Source of the DNA: Alphaproteobacteria bacterium GM7ARS4
Lineage (GTDB): Bacteria > Pseudomonadota > Alphaproteobacteria > GM7ARS4
Length of the DNA stretch: 64,000 nucleotides
Assembly: GCA_014332745.1 (NCBI GenBank)
Contig: JACONL010000001.1
Location: forward strand, 278,953-342,952
Reading direction: 5' to 3'
In this document: positions 52,410 to 59,937 of the stretch, piece by piece
Layout: each line of letters begins with the position of its first letter
How positions within the stretch are numbered: position 1 is the stretch's first letter
Notes under the pieces: generated by a model
Told to the model about the DNA's origin: nothing
Seen by the model: only the letters and a program-made list of their open reading frames with translations
Database searches by the model: none
Made by a program: the position numbers and the translations under genes

Positions 52410-53394
52410 GGTTGTGCTCTTTGCTGTCCTCTGGCTGTGGGGGGATAGCGCTGTTCATGGGGGCTATCGTGAGGCGGAACAGCATAACGCCCCTGACATC
52501 AATGACGCAGGCGGTATGGAAGAAGAAGCGGAAGGCATCGTCCATCATGTCATCGATGGCGATACACTTGTGTTATCGGATGGGCGGGTCGTGCGCCTTC
52601 TAGGCATTAATGCGAGCGAATTACATCCCCATGAGATGGAGGGAGCGCGTGCTGCCCGCGACATGCTCACATCTCTGGTGGAAGGACAGCCTATCTCTCT
52701 TCATTTTCACCAACGTAAGAAGGATAGGCATGGACGTTTGCTTGCCCATGTCTGTCGCACCCGTGATCATCTCTGGATAGAGGCCGCCTTATTGGAAGGC
52801 GGTAACGTCTGGGTCTATAGTTTTGCGGATAATGTGCCGCCCTTGATAGAGACGATGTTGTCGTTAGAAGGGAAAGCGCGCACCCATAAGAAAGGGGTAT
52901 GGCAGTATCCATCCTATGGCGTGCTGTCGGCTTCTGATACGCTGACGGATGACGTTATCGGTACATTTCGTCTTGTGGAGGGCGTCATCAAAGAGACGGC
53001 ATTGGTGGGTGACACGCTTTATCTCAATTTTGGCGATGATTGGCGGACGGATTTCACCATACGTATCAACAAAAAAGCCCATGCCCTCTTTCAAAAGGAA
53101 AAGCTCTATCCCCTCACATGGAAAGAGCATGCCATTCGAGTCCGTGGCTGGCTACGTCGTGTCAATGGCGTTCTCATCGAGGTGAGCCATCCCCAACAGA
53201 TAGAGAGACTCGCCTCAGCATACGGCACACTCTCTCACCATAAGATTGGTGCAGGGGGGATTGGCGAAGGGACTCCTGATACGCCCTCATCCAAGACATC
53301 ACCCCTTGAGCCATCACCCCTTGAGCCATCACCCCTTGAGCCATCCCCCCTTGAGCCATCCCCATGTCGTGCGTCTATTGGCTTGCCCAGATGA
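52396..53394 (+). CDS. Exported thermonuclease-family (SNase-like) protein
   Basis: A 332-residue protein with a signal peptide (HPLRVVLFAVLWLWGDSAVHG) and a staphylococcal-nuclease fold: HVIDGDTLVLSDGRVVRLLGI (D-G-D and R), AARDMLTSLVEGQ and DRHGRLLAHV (R). About 150 further residues form a second beta domain of unknown role. The C terminus carries SPLEP repeats. The ATG at 52396 overlaps tsaB by 14 bases. It may act on periplasmic or external DNA. Convergent with the S24 repressor gene, whose stop lies inside it. Confidence 0.82.
   Translation: MHPLRVVLFAVLWLWGDSAVHGGYREAEQHNAPDINDAGGMEEEAEGIVHHVIDGDTLVLSDGRVVRLLGINASELHPHEMEGARAARDMLTSLVEGQPISLHFHQRKKDRHGRLLAHVCRTRDHLWIEAALLEGGNVWVYSFADNVPPLIETMLSLEGKARTHKKGVWQYPSYGVLSASDTLTDDVIGTFRLVEGVIKETALVGDTLYLNFGDDWRTDFTIRINKKAHALFQKEKLYPLTWKEHAIRVRGWLRRVNGVLIEVSHPQQIERLASAYGTLSHHKIGAGGIGEGTPDTPSSKTSPLEPSPLEPSPLEPSPLEPSPCRASIGLPR
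53297..53356 (+). repeat. 15-nt tandem repeat, four copies, in the nuclease gene
   Basis: Four units of CATCACCCCTTGAGC (the last with one change) encode SPLEP x4 at the C terminus of the nuclease. The frame is kept. Confidence 0.93.
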
Positions 53395-54001
53395 TACGCG
53401 CCGTCCACAGGACATCTTTCTTGAGGATGTCGATATTTTCATAGGCGGGGTTGAGGGAACGGAGCGACACATGCCTTTCCGTTTGTCTTCTTAACTCTTT
53501 TGCCATAATTTCGCCTTGAGCATTCTTAAGCACGATCCTATCGCCTGCGCGTATATCGGAATTGGGCGAGACAAGGATAATATCTCCATGTCGATAGACG
53601 GGCGCCATGCTATCTCCATTGATTTCTAAAGCATAGGCGTTGGGGTCTTTGAAATCGGGAAATTCGATTTCCTCTAAACCATAGCCAATGGGGTAGCCGG
53701 CGTCATCAAAATATCCCTCCATGCCTGCTTTTGCCATCCCAATAAGGGGAATGGAGCGGTTAGAAGCGTGAGGCAAAGTGCTAGAACCCGTTAAGTCGTG
53801 CCAGTTACACCCTGTGGCGCGCAGAATTTGGACGATACTCTCTGTATTCGGCCAACGCGGTCTCCCTTCGGCGTTGATACGTTTACTTTTGTTAAAGATC
53901 GTTGGGTCTAGCCCTGCCTTTTTTGCCAGTGCCGACGGCGACAGATTGAGCGCCTTCGCCAAATCATCGATGGCTTGCCAGACTTCTTGATGTGTCATCA
54001 T
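53375..54001 (-). CDS. S24-family self-cleaving repressor (XRE/cI type)
   Basis: A 208-residue repressor. An N-terminal helix-turn-helix (LSPSALAKKAGLDPTIFNKS, about residues 20-39) is joined to a LexA/cI-type peptidase domain with catalytic Ser131 (NGDSMAPVYRHGD), Lys168 (IMAKEL) 37 residues later, and a candidate Ala92-Gly93 cleavage site (MAKAGMEG). All parts for RecA-stimulated autocleavage are kept. AGGGAGGAG precedes the ATG. It stands at the left edge of the phage module and reads away from it; the sites at 54049-54128 lie in between. A similar S24 regulator is a normal chromosomal gene in many alphaproteobacteria, so host origin is possible. Confidence 0.85.
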   Translation of the reverse strand: MMTHQEVWQAIDDLAKALNLSPSALAKKAGLDPTIFNKSKRINAEGRPRWPNTESIVQILRATGCNWHDLTGSSTLPHASNRSIPLIGMAKAGMEGYFDDAGYPIGYGLEEIEFPDFKDPNAYALEINGDSMAPVYRHGDIILVSPNSDIRAGDRIVLKNAQGEIMAKELRRQTERHVSLRSLNPAYENIDILKKDVLWTARIIWASQ

Positions 54002-54048
54002 GGGCGTTTTGCTCCTCCCTCTGTTGTGCCTCTTGTATCACGCGTGTT

Positions 54049-54094
54049 AAGAACATATACCTTGAAAACCATAAATATAAGAATATATACCTAT
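54049..54094 (+). promoter_or_regulatory. Phage left promoter with two operator-like sites
   Basis: TTGAAA (54062-54067), 16 bases, TATATA (54084-54089). The -10 lies in ATAAG-N8-CCTAT (54077-54094), and a related site (AAGAACATATACCTT, 54049-54063) lies just upstream. A partial ATAGGAATAT site follows at 54118-54128. These match the sites at 54752, 58908 and 58960. Confidence 0.6.
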
Positions 54095-54134
54095 CATAGA
54101 TGATATAAGAAGGCTATATAGGAATATTAACAAC

Positions 54135-54755
54135 ATGTTATGGAAAAAGCAAGTGTTTTCACAAATGTTTTCGCAAATGTTTGCACAAATGTTTTCATGG
54201 GCTCATACGGAAAATATCGGCAAGATGGTGGAAGGGGTCGGCATGATACCCAGCCTCCCTCCCAGCCTCCCTCTATGTCGAGCGTCTTCTTTGAGTGCCC
54301 TCGTAGGACAGCATGCGCTTTCCCATGTCTATGATGGGCGCGCGCTGGAGAGGCGCGCCCCAGAGTCCTGCTCTTGTGGTGTCTTGGAGGGTGAGGGGTA
54401 TGTGCTGTTTAGCAATGATACCCATCTATGGTGGCTTCATTTTTTGAAGCAAGGATTTCGCCATTGCGCCATTGTTCTCATACGGGACGGCGTTGTTCTT
54501 TTTATCGACCCTCTTTCCCATCAGCTCATCATAGAATGGCGTTTGATGGACGACCGTGAGTGTTTCTTGAAGGCGTTGGAGCGTTGTGGCGTGCGCTATG
54601 TCCCTGTGTCCTTTCACGAGGTCTCGGCGTCTCAAGCTCCTTTGTCTTTTTTCAGTTGCGTTGAGGTTGTCAAGCGCGTCTTGGGTATCCATAGGCGCTG
54701 GATTATCACCCCATGGCAGCTCTATCAGTTTTTACTTGACAATCCTAGAAAATAG
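54135..54755 (+). CDS. Phage-module protein, possible papain/NlpC-like fold
   Basis: A protein of up to 206 residues at the left end of the phage module. The core has HLWWLHFLKQGFRHCAIVLIRDG, DPLSHQLII and the late FFSCVEVVKRVLGIHRRWIITP with YQFLL. A histidine-cysteine pair followed by a C-V-x-x-V-K-x-x-L-G helix resembles permuted NlpC/P60-like cysteine hydrolases, but I cannot confirm catalysis. The N terminus holds the FSQM tandem repeat and PSLPPSLP repeat, so the true start could be a downstream ATG (MVEGVG or MIPSLP). Not homologous to a T7 gene that I know. Confidence 0.6.
   Translation: MLWKKQVFSQMFSQMFAQMFSWAHTENIGKMVEGVGMIPSLPPSLPLCRASSLSALVGQHALSHVYDGRALERRAPESCSCGVLEGEGYVLFSNDTHLWWLHFLKQGFRHCAIVLIRDGVVLFIDPLSHQLIIEWRLMDDRECFLKALERCGVRYVPVSFHEVSASQAPLSFFSCVEVVKRVLGIHRRWIITPWQLYQFLLDNPRK
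54155..54190 (+). repeat. 12-nt tandem repeat, three copies
   Basis: GTTTTCACAAAT-type units at 54155-54166, 54167-54178 and 54179-54190, each ending just before a G that completes an ATG with the next unit. Encodes FSQM repeats at the N terminus of the 54135 gene. A separate exact 12-nt pair (CCAGCCTCCCTC) follows near 54250-54273. Confidence 0.88.
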
Positions 54756-54769
54756 GAATATATACCTAT
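54736..54769 (+). promoter_or_regulatory. Phage promoter with embedded operator, upstream of the tail gene
   Basis: TTGACA (54736-54741), 17 bases, TATATA (54759-54764), a near-ideal sigma-70 promoter. The inverted repeat ATAGG-N8-CCTAT (54752-54769) covers the -10. The first gene downstream is the tail-fibre-type gene at 54944, after a leader of about 170 nt. Confidence 0.8.
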
Positions 54770-54894
54770 CAACGATGATGTTGCGGAGGCTCAGTGGTTG
54801 AGGTGTCGCACGGCTGGAATCACAGGACATGCTGGCACAGGGCTAATCCTCTTCTTGAGCGCTCCATAGGCAGTCATCGCGACGGTATATCCGG

Positions 54895-54918
54895 GCCCGA
54901 TCTCTCTGGACATCGGGC
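54895..54918 (+). other. Stem-loop in the leader of the phage tail gene
   Basis: GCCCGAT (54895-54901) and ATCGGGC (54912-54918) form a perfect 7-bp stem with a ten-base loop, 25 bases before the tail gene start. No U-run follows, so it is more likely an mRNA leader structure than a terminator. Confidence 0.5.
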
Positions 54919-54943
54919 TTAACGGAAGATCATAGTTGGAGGT

Positions 54944-55873
54944 ATGAAGGTGACAGAGCATGTGGAGACTGGGGCGGACCATCTTGAGAATGGGCATGCC
55001 ACCTATCGCACTGTAGGTGGTGAGACATCGTTCGTTTTTTATTTTAAGGTGTATCGTGAAGAGGATGTCAAGCTGTTCAAAGATGGCGAGCCTGTTCAAG
55101 ACGGGTATACGGTGCGTTTTTCTAAAGACTCTTTTGGCGGCGAGGTTATTTTCGATAGCCCATTGGAGGCGGGGGTGGACATGTTGTTTGTGCAAGATTT
55201 TTCTCTTAAGGGGCGTCGGGGGACGTTTTACGAGAGTGGTTCTTTCCCTATCCGTTTGCTCAATGAGGAATTGGATATGCTCCATGGGCGTCTACAGATT
55301 CTTGAGCGTTTTAAGAGTCGCGCTCTCCATGCCAAAGAGAGTGAGAGTGAGGCCTTTGCGACGGACGGGGCTCTTCCTTTGCCTGAGGCGGGCAAGCTGT
55401 TGATGGGGCGTGAAGACCATCGAGGTTGGGAGAATAGTCGCTATACCCATGAGGCTTTAGAGACGATGTTGCGTGATGCGTCTCGTGTGGCATCCGCCTT
55501 AGAGGCTGTTCCTTCTGTGGGGCAGATCGCTTTAGGGTTTGATGACATGGGGGCGACAGTTCTTGCGAAGGGCAGTAGGGGGCAGCAGCTGGTGGTACGG
55601 GCGTCATCGATGCGTTTTATCCATAGTTTTATGGAGGAGTCACACCATGTGACATTGGCTGTCAAGCTTGTCAGGGCGCATGACGATTCTGTGCGCTACA
55701 CGCACACGTTCAAGATCAACGTGCCGACGAAGACACGAGGCGGCCCTTATGTCCACACAGCTGATTTAGGAGAAGAGCATGGGTGGACATTATCTGTGGG
55801 CGATGTCTTGACGCTTGAGGTTAGCGAGGTGATGTCCAACAAGGTGAAAGGATTGATTGTCGCTTTTGCCTAA
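54944..55873 (+). CDS. T7-type tail-fibre N-terminal domain protein
   Basis: A 309-residue phage structural protein. The first 120 residues match the T7 tail-fibre head-binding domain: FVFYFKVYREEDVKLFKDG, YTVRFSKDSFGGEVIFDSPL, RGTFYESGSFP, LNEELDMLHGRLQILE. The C-terminal 170 residues form a compact beta-rich domain without repeats or obvious receptor-binding features, so this is a short fibre or an adaptor for another tail protein. In T7 the fibre gene lies late; here it comes first, directly after the promoter at 54736. Confidence 0.8.
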   Translation: MKVTEHVETGADHLENGHATYRTVGGETSFVFYFKVYREEDVKLFKDGEPVQDGYTVRFSKDSFGGEVIFDSPLEAGVDMLFVQDFSLKGRRGTFYESGSFPIRLLNEELDMLHGRLQILERFKSRALHAKESESEAFATDGALPLPEAGKLLMGREDHRGWENSRYTHEALETMLRDASRVASALEAVPSVGQIALGFDDMGATVLAKGSRGQQLVVRASSMRFIHSFMEESHHVTLAVKLVRAHDDSVRYTHTFKINVPTKTRGGPYVHTADLGEEHGWTLSVGDVLTLEVSEVMSNKVKGLIVAFA

Positions 55874-55904
55874 GGGTGAGAACATAAAAAGAGAGGGAAT
55901 AAGC

Positions 55905-56111
55905 ATGGGTGGTTTTGTGAGAAAGAGAATATTGGGGGTAGATAACAACCCTATGGTGTTGTTGCCTCCGTCAGAGGCGGAGACACCTGACAAGGAAACG
56001 AAGAAGAAGCGCAAAAGGTCTGGTTTCGATAGCCTTGTGCGCACGTCACTAGGTGGCATTGTTCAAGATGAACAAGTGCCTTTTGTGCGTAAGAGGCTCT
56101 TAGGGGAATGA
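55905..56111 (+). CDS. Small basic phage protein before the portal gene
   Basis: A 68-residue protein of unknown function. It begins MGGFVRKRILGVDNN and ends VPFVRKRLLGE: the F-V-R-K-R-x-L-G element occurs at both ends, around a KKKRKR-rich centre. GAGGG precedes the ATG and the stop overlaps the portal start (ATGA). Small proteins with a GG-start in this position occur in several podophages; a role in head or connector assembly is a guess. Confidence 0.65.
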   Translation: MGGFVRKRILGVDNNPMVLLPPSEAETPDKETKKKRKRSGFDSLVRTSLGGIVQDEQVPFVRKRLLGE

Positions 56112-57697
56112 AGGCCATGAAAGATGTGGCGTTATCGGCAAAGAACATTGTGCGACGCTTCAAGGAGTCGAAAGCGAAGCGTTATCAATGGGAGAGTCAC
56201 TGGCGTGATTGTTATGACTATGCCCTTCCCCAGCGCGGGGTCTTCAATGACGCGACGGTTGGTGGAGGCAGGCGGACGGGTCACCTGTATGACGGGACGG
56301 CATGCGATGCTGTGGAGCAGTTAGCGGCAAGCATGATGGCTCATATGACGCCATCATGGTCTCGGTGGTTTGGTCTTATCGAGGGGCGCTATCGCCGTCG
56401 TCATTTCGAGAGTTCTGTTGCTGATATGTTGGAGGATACATCGGCGACGTTGCAATCGCATTTTGACAGGTCGAATTTTGCGATGGCGATGCATCAATGT
56501 TACTTGGATTTAGTGACGGCTGGCACGGCGTGTCTTATGTTCGAGCAAAAGGCGTTAGGGGGGTCTTCGTCTTTTCATTTCACGTGCGTTCCATTGAGCG
56601 ATGTCGTCTGTGAGGAGAGCGCTGAGGGACATCTTGACGTGACATTGCGTCGTCGCCTTGTGGATGTGAGAGCATTGCGCCGTCGTTATCCGACGCTTGT
56701 TCTTCCACCGAAGGCGCATCAACAGGAGCGCGCTGATGGCTCATGGCGCGTGTCTGTTATTGACATGGTGTCTCCTCGCGACAAGGGGGACGGCTATGAC
56801 TATGTCGCTGTTTTTGAGGATTTAGAGGGCGGTCAGGGCGGTGTGATCGAGCATGCGCTCTTTTACGAGTCGCCCTTTATCAATTTTCGCTGGCTCAAGG
56901 CGCCGGGGGAGGTCTATGGGCGTTCGCCTGTCATGAAGGCGTTGCCTGACATCAAGACGGCGAATAAGGTTGTGGAGCTCATCCTTAAGAATGCGAGCAT
57001 TGCCGTCACGGGGATTTGGCAGGCGGAGGATGACGGCGTCCTTAATCCGTCAAACATTCGTCTCGTGCCGGGGATGATTATTCCTAAGGCTGTTGGTTCT
57101 CGGGGGCTGACGCCTTTGGAGGCGCCGGGGCGTTTTGATGTCTCTCAATTGGTGCTCAAGGATTTACGGGAGCGTATCAGGCAAGCGCTCATTGTGGACA
57201 GGCTGGGGCCACCCCAACAGAGCAAGATGACGGCAACAGAAGTGTTAGAGCGTAGCGCGGACCTCTCTCGTTTATTGGGAGCGACCTATGGCAGATTGCA
57301 GAATGAACTCATGGCGCCTCTCATCAAGCGGGGCTTAGGGATTTTACGTAGGATGGGTGTTATCGAGGAGGTGCGTATCGATGGCCACGTTGTGGATGTG
57401 GAGTATCATGCGCCATTGGCGCGCGCGCAGAGACGCGCCGATGCCCATAATGTCATGGTGTGGCTTGATGCTGTCTCCGCCTTAGGCGGGGACGCCATGG
57501 CGGGAGTCGACATGGCGGGCATTATGCGATGGCTTGGAGAAAAGCTAGGCGTGCCACGGGACCTTCTTGAGACAAGGGCGCACGCCTTAGCGCATGTGGC
57601 ACAAGATGTCGTCCACATGGCGCTGTCAGCAGATGCTATGGCAGACAAAAACCACGGAGGTGACCATGGGGGAGACCATAGGAGGGACGAAGAATGA
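56108..57697 (+). CDS. Portal (head-to-tail connector) protein, T7 gp8 family
   Basis: A 529-residue portal protein that forms the dodecameric DNA gate. Family features: KRYQWESHWRDCYDYALPQRG-like start (WRDCYDYALPQRG), LYDGTACDAVEQLAASMM, TPSWSRWF, FEQKALGG, GEVYGRSPVMKALPDIKTAN and KMTATEVLER. The C terminus has an imperfect GDH repeat. The frame is intact. Coupled to the neighbouring genes by four-base overlaps. Confidence 0.93.
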   Translation: MKAMKDVALSAKNIVRRFKESKAKRYQWESHWRDCYDYALPQRGVFNDATVGGGRRTGHLYDGTACDAVEQLAASMMAHMTPSWSRWFGLIEGRYRRRHFESSVADMLEDTSATLQSHFDRSNFAMAMHQCYLDLVTAGTACLMFEQKALGGSSSFHFTCVPLSDVVCEESAEGHLDVTLRRRLVDVRALRRRYPTLVLPPKAHQQERADGSWRVSVIDMVSPRDKGDGYDYVAVFEDLEGGQGGVIEHALFYESPFINFRWLKAPGEVYGRSPVMKALPDIKTANKVVELILKNASIAVTGIWQAEDDGVLNPSNIRLVPGMIIPKAVGSRGLTPLEAPGRFDVSQLVLKDLRERIRQALIVDRLGPPQQSKMTATEVLERSADLSRLLGATYGRLQNELMAPLIKRGLGILRRMGVIEEVRIDGHVVDVEYHAPLARAQRRADAHNVMVWLDAVSALGGDAMAGVDMAGIMRWLGEKLGVPRDLLETRAHALAHVAQDVVHMALSADAMADKNHGGDHGGDHRRDEE

Positions 57698-57960
57698 CGA
57701 CATTATCTCGCACAAAGACGCCACGCTATGATGAAGAGACGATCGCCCGTTGCGCCGAGCATGTGTTCGCACAAGAGGAGGGACAGTGCTTGCTGGCTTA
57801 TTTGCGTGGTATCACCATCGACAGGGTTTTGTCACCCGCATGTGATGACGCCACGTTGCGCCATGTGGAAGGACAGCGTTACCTTGTGGCGCGTTTGATA
57901 CGTTGGAGTGAAGGGCGGACGTCATCAGGACAGACAACAACAAAAGGAGGATTGACATGA
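57694..57960 (+). CDS. Bbp19-like small phage protein
   Basis: An 88-residue protein between portal and scaffold genes. The layout FAQEEGQCLLAYLRG followed by HVEGQRYLVARLIRW matches the small Bbp19-like proteins found in many podophages at this place: an F near a G-x-x-x-L-x-x-L helix, then E-G-x-R. Function unknown. Start and stop overlap both neighbours by four bases. Confidence 0.6.
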   Translation: MTTLSRTKTPRYDEETIARCAEHVFAQEEGQCLLAYLRGITIDRVLSPACDDATLRHVEGQRYLVARLIRWSEGRTSSGQTTTKGGLT

Positions 57961-58793
57961 TGGAAGGACAGGATAACAGCGCGTCACGTCACGACGTGTC
58001 ATCTCATGAGGACGAGCAAGGAGTCGCCACAGCCCATAAGGCTTCTGAGGCTTCTGAGGTGTCTGAGGCGTCGCCAAAGGAGGGGGAGGCGTCATTGAGC
58101 GAAAAGCCAGACTATTTACCAGAAAAATTCTGGGATAAGCACAAGGGCGTGCCACGTTTGTCGGCTCTTGCCAAATCCTATGGCGAATTGGAGCGTCTCC
58201 ATGGCGCGATGGTGCGCATACCTCATAAGGACATGACGGAGGAGGAACGTCGTCATTGTTATCAAAAATTGGGCGTACCAGCGTCGCCAGAGGACTATAC
58301 CATCACCCTCAATGGCGAGGCTTTCGAGAGCGATCCCGCCATCAATGCGCGTCTCCATGAGGCGGGACTGACTCAAGAGCAAGCGCAGCTTGTCTATTCT
58401 CTTGCCCAAGAGACGTTAGTGCCTCTTGTGGAGTGGGCGGCAGGAGAGATGCGGAGCGACCATGAAGAGAAGACACTCATCGAGGCGTTTGGCGGCGAAC
58501 AGACATGGCAGACAACGGCAAAACAGATTGCCGCATGGGGTGAGAAAAACGTGCCTCCAGACATTTACGATGTCCTTGCCCGTAGCGCCAAAGGCGTCAT
58601 GGCTCTCCATGCCATGATGAACAATAAAGAACCCACCCTTGATATGGGGACGTCCCATGCCCATGCGCCTACCAGCGAACGGGAATTAAGGAGAATGGTG
58701 GAGAGCACAGCCTACTGGCGCGACCGCGACCCAGAGACTCTACGCAAGGTTGAGGAAGGCTTTGCCCAACTCTTTGGTCGTGGCAACATCTGA
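57957..58793 (+). CDS. Capsid assembly scaffolding protein, T7 gp9-like
   Basis: A 278-residue acidic protein. The motif DYLPEKFWDKHKGVPRLSALAKSYGELE near residue 43 is typical of T7-like scaffolds; split, DYLPEKFWDK and LAKSYGELE. The C terminus YWRDRDPETLRKVEEGFAQLFG would contact the capsid. The N terminus holds a 9-nt tandem repeat (58041-58067, encoding ASE-type units). A terminator follows 68 bases after the stop. Confidence 0.88.
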   Translation: MMEGQDNSASRHDVSSHEDEQGVATAHKASEASEVSEASPKEGEASLSEKPDYLPEKFWDKHKGVPRLSALAKSYGELERLHGAMVRIPHKDMTEEERRHCYQKLGVPASPEDYTITLNGEAFESDPAINARLHEAGLTQEQAQLVYSLAQETLVPLVEWAAGEMRSDHEEKTLIEAFGGEQTWQTTAKQIAAWGEKNVPPDIYDVLARSAKGVMALHAMMNNKEPTLDMGTSHAHAPTSERELRRMVESTAYWRDRDPETLRKVEEGFAQLFGRGNI

Positions 58794-58860
58794 GCGAAAG
58801 CGTTCATACGTGGAGGCGCATCAGCGAGCGTGACGGGGCGCATGGCGGGGATGACAGAAG

Positions 58861-58907
58861 GACGGAGAGAGACATAAGCGATGGCGCTGTGTCTTCTCCG
58901 TCTTTTT
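58861..58907 (+). terminator. Intrinsic terminator between scaffold and capsid genes
   Basis: GACGGAGA (58861-58868) pairs with TCTCCGTC (58895-58902), loop 26 bases, followed by TTTTT. It separates the portal-scaffold transcript from the capsid promoter in a 308-base gap with no gene. Confidence 0.7.
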
Positions 58908-58925
58908 ATAGGTATATTTTCCTCT
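58908..58925 (-). promoter_or_regulatory. Operator-like site after the phage terminator
   Basis: ATAGG-N8-CCTCT; read on the minus strand it is AGAGGAAAATATACCTAT, close to the other phage sites. It directly abuts the terminator T-run, 36 bases upstream of the capsid promoter. Confidence 0.5.
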
Positions 58926-58943
58926 TAATAGGGATGATATACG

Positions 58944-58977
58944 TTGACAAAGGGCAATAATAGGATTATATACCTAA
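58944..58977 (+). promoter_or_regulatory. Phage capsid promoter with embedded operator
   Basis: TTGACA (58944-58949), 17 bases, TATATA (58967-58972), identical in design to the promoter at 54736. ATAGG-N8-CCTAA (58960-58977) covers the -10. The capsid start is about 125 bases downstream. Confidence 0.8.
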
Positions 58978-59101
58978 TACCTTCTTCCCCCATAGATGAC
59001 CCCACAGGTAAGGCATGGATAAGGAGGGTGGGGGAGGAAGAGGCGGCCGAAGGGAGATTTCGATAACCGATGATAAGGCTGTTTAAGAGAAAGGAGAGAA
59101 C

Positions 59102-59926
59102 ATGTCAGTATCGATAGATAAGGCATTCAGTCATCATTTTGGAGCGGAGGTGCATGCGGCGTATCAGCGTATGGGCTCGAAGTTGCGCAATGTGGTGCGT
59201 ATGCGTAATGACGTCAAGGGTGCGAGCACGACTTTTCAGAAAGTCGGTCGTGGTGTTGCCACCATGAAGTCGCGCCATGGCAAGGTTCCTGTGATGAATG
59301 TGGACCATGAACCTATTAAGTGCACGTTGCAGGACTACTATGCTGGTGAATGGATCGACAAATTGGACGAGTTAAAGCTCAGTTTTGACGAGCGTATGGT
59401 GATAGCCCAGGCGGGCGCTTATGCGTTGGGGCGCAAGACTGACGAGCTCATTATCAAGGCGTTGGACGCGAACAAGACGAATCGAATCGCCGCTGGGAAT
59501 ACCCCGACTGGCTTGACGAAGGTGAAGATTTTGAATGCTCTGGAAATGTTAGGCAATGCGGACGTGCCAGATGATGGTCAGCGTTATGCTGTCATTGGTT
59601 GGAAACAATGGTCGCAGCTGTTGGATATTGAGGAGTTTAAGGATGCCGACTATGTGGGCGCGGATGACTTACCTTGGCGTGGCACCCAAGCGAAGCGTTG
59701 GCTAGGCACGATGTGGATACCCCATTCGGGCTTAACGAAGGACGGGAGCAATCGCCTATGCCATTGGTTTCACAAGACGGCCATTGGTCATGCGTGCGGT
59801 ATGGAGGTTAAAACGGACATTACGTGGCATGGGGACAGGGCAGCCCATTTTGTCAGTAACATGATGTCTCAAGGCGCGTGTTTGATTGATGTGAAGGGGA
59901 TTGTAACCATTCTGTGTAAGGAGTAA
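59102..59926 (+). CDS. Major capsid protein
   Basis: A 274-residue phage capsid protein, placed right after the scaffold and with its own strong promoter and AAGGAGAG ribosome site. HHFGAEVHAAYQRMGSKLRN opens the sequence, DEPI-like VDHEPIKCTLQDYYAGEWIDKLDELK is the characteristic central part (HEPIKCTLQDYYAGEWID), and KTAIGHACGMEVKTDI lies in the late domain. Shorter than T7 gp10 but matching the 'phage capsid' proteins of temperate podophages. Confidence 0.85.
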   Translation: MSVSIDKAFSHHFGAEVHAAYQRMGSKLRNVVRMRNDVKGASTTFQKVGRGVATMKSRHGKVPVMNVDHEPIKCTLQDYYAGEWIDKLDELKLSFDERMVIAQAGAYALGRKTDELIIKALDANKTNRIAAGNTPTGLTKVKILNALEMLGNADVPDDGQRYAVIGWKQWSQLLDIEEFKDADYVGADDLPWRGTQAKRWLGTMWIPHSGLTKDGSNRLCHWFHKTAIGHACGMEVKTDITWHGDRAAHFVSNMMSQGACLIDVKGIVTILCKE

Positions 59927-59937
59927 GGAGGAGAGCG

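Noticed and set aside
53375-54001. LexA
   Set aside because: The peptidase half is LexA/cI-like, but the N-terminal domain is an XRE/cI-type helix-turn-helix and not the LexA winged helix.
54783-54860. A stretch resembling the start of a tRNA (GCGGAGGCTCAGTGGTTGAGG)
   Set aside because: No acceptor partner, no consistent anticodon stem and no T arm with GTTCNANTC follow; it is leader sequence of the phage tail gene.
54791-55285. Minus-strand open frame of 164 codons
   Set aside because: It lies opposite the tail-fibre-type gene and its leader, in a module read entirely on the plus strand.
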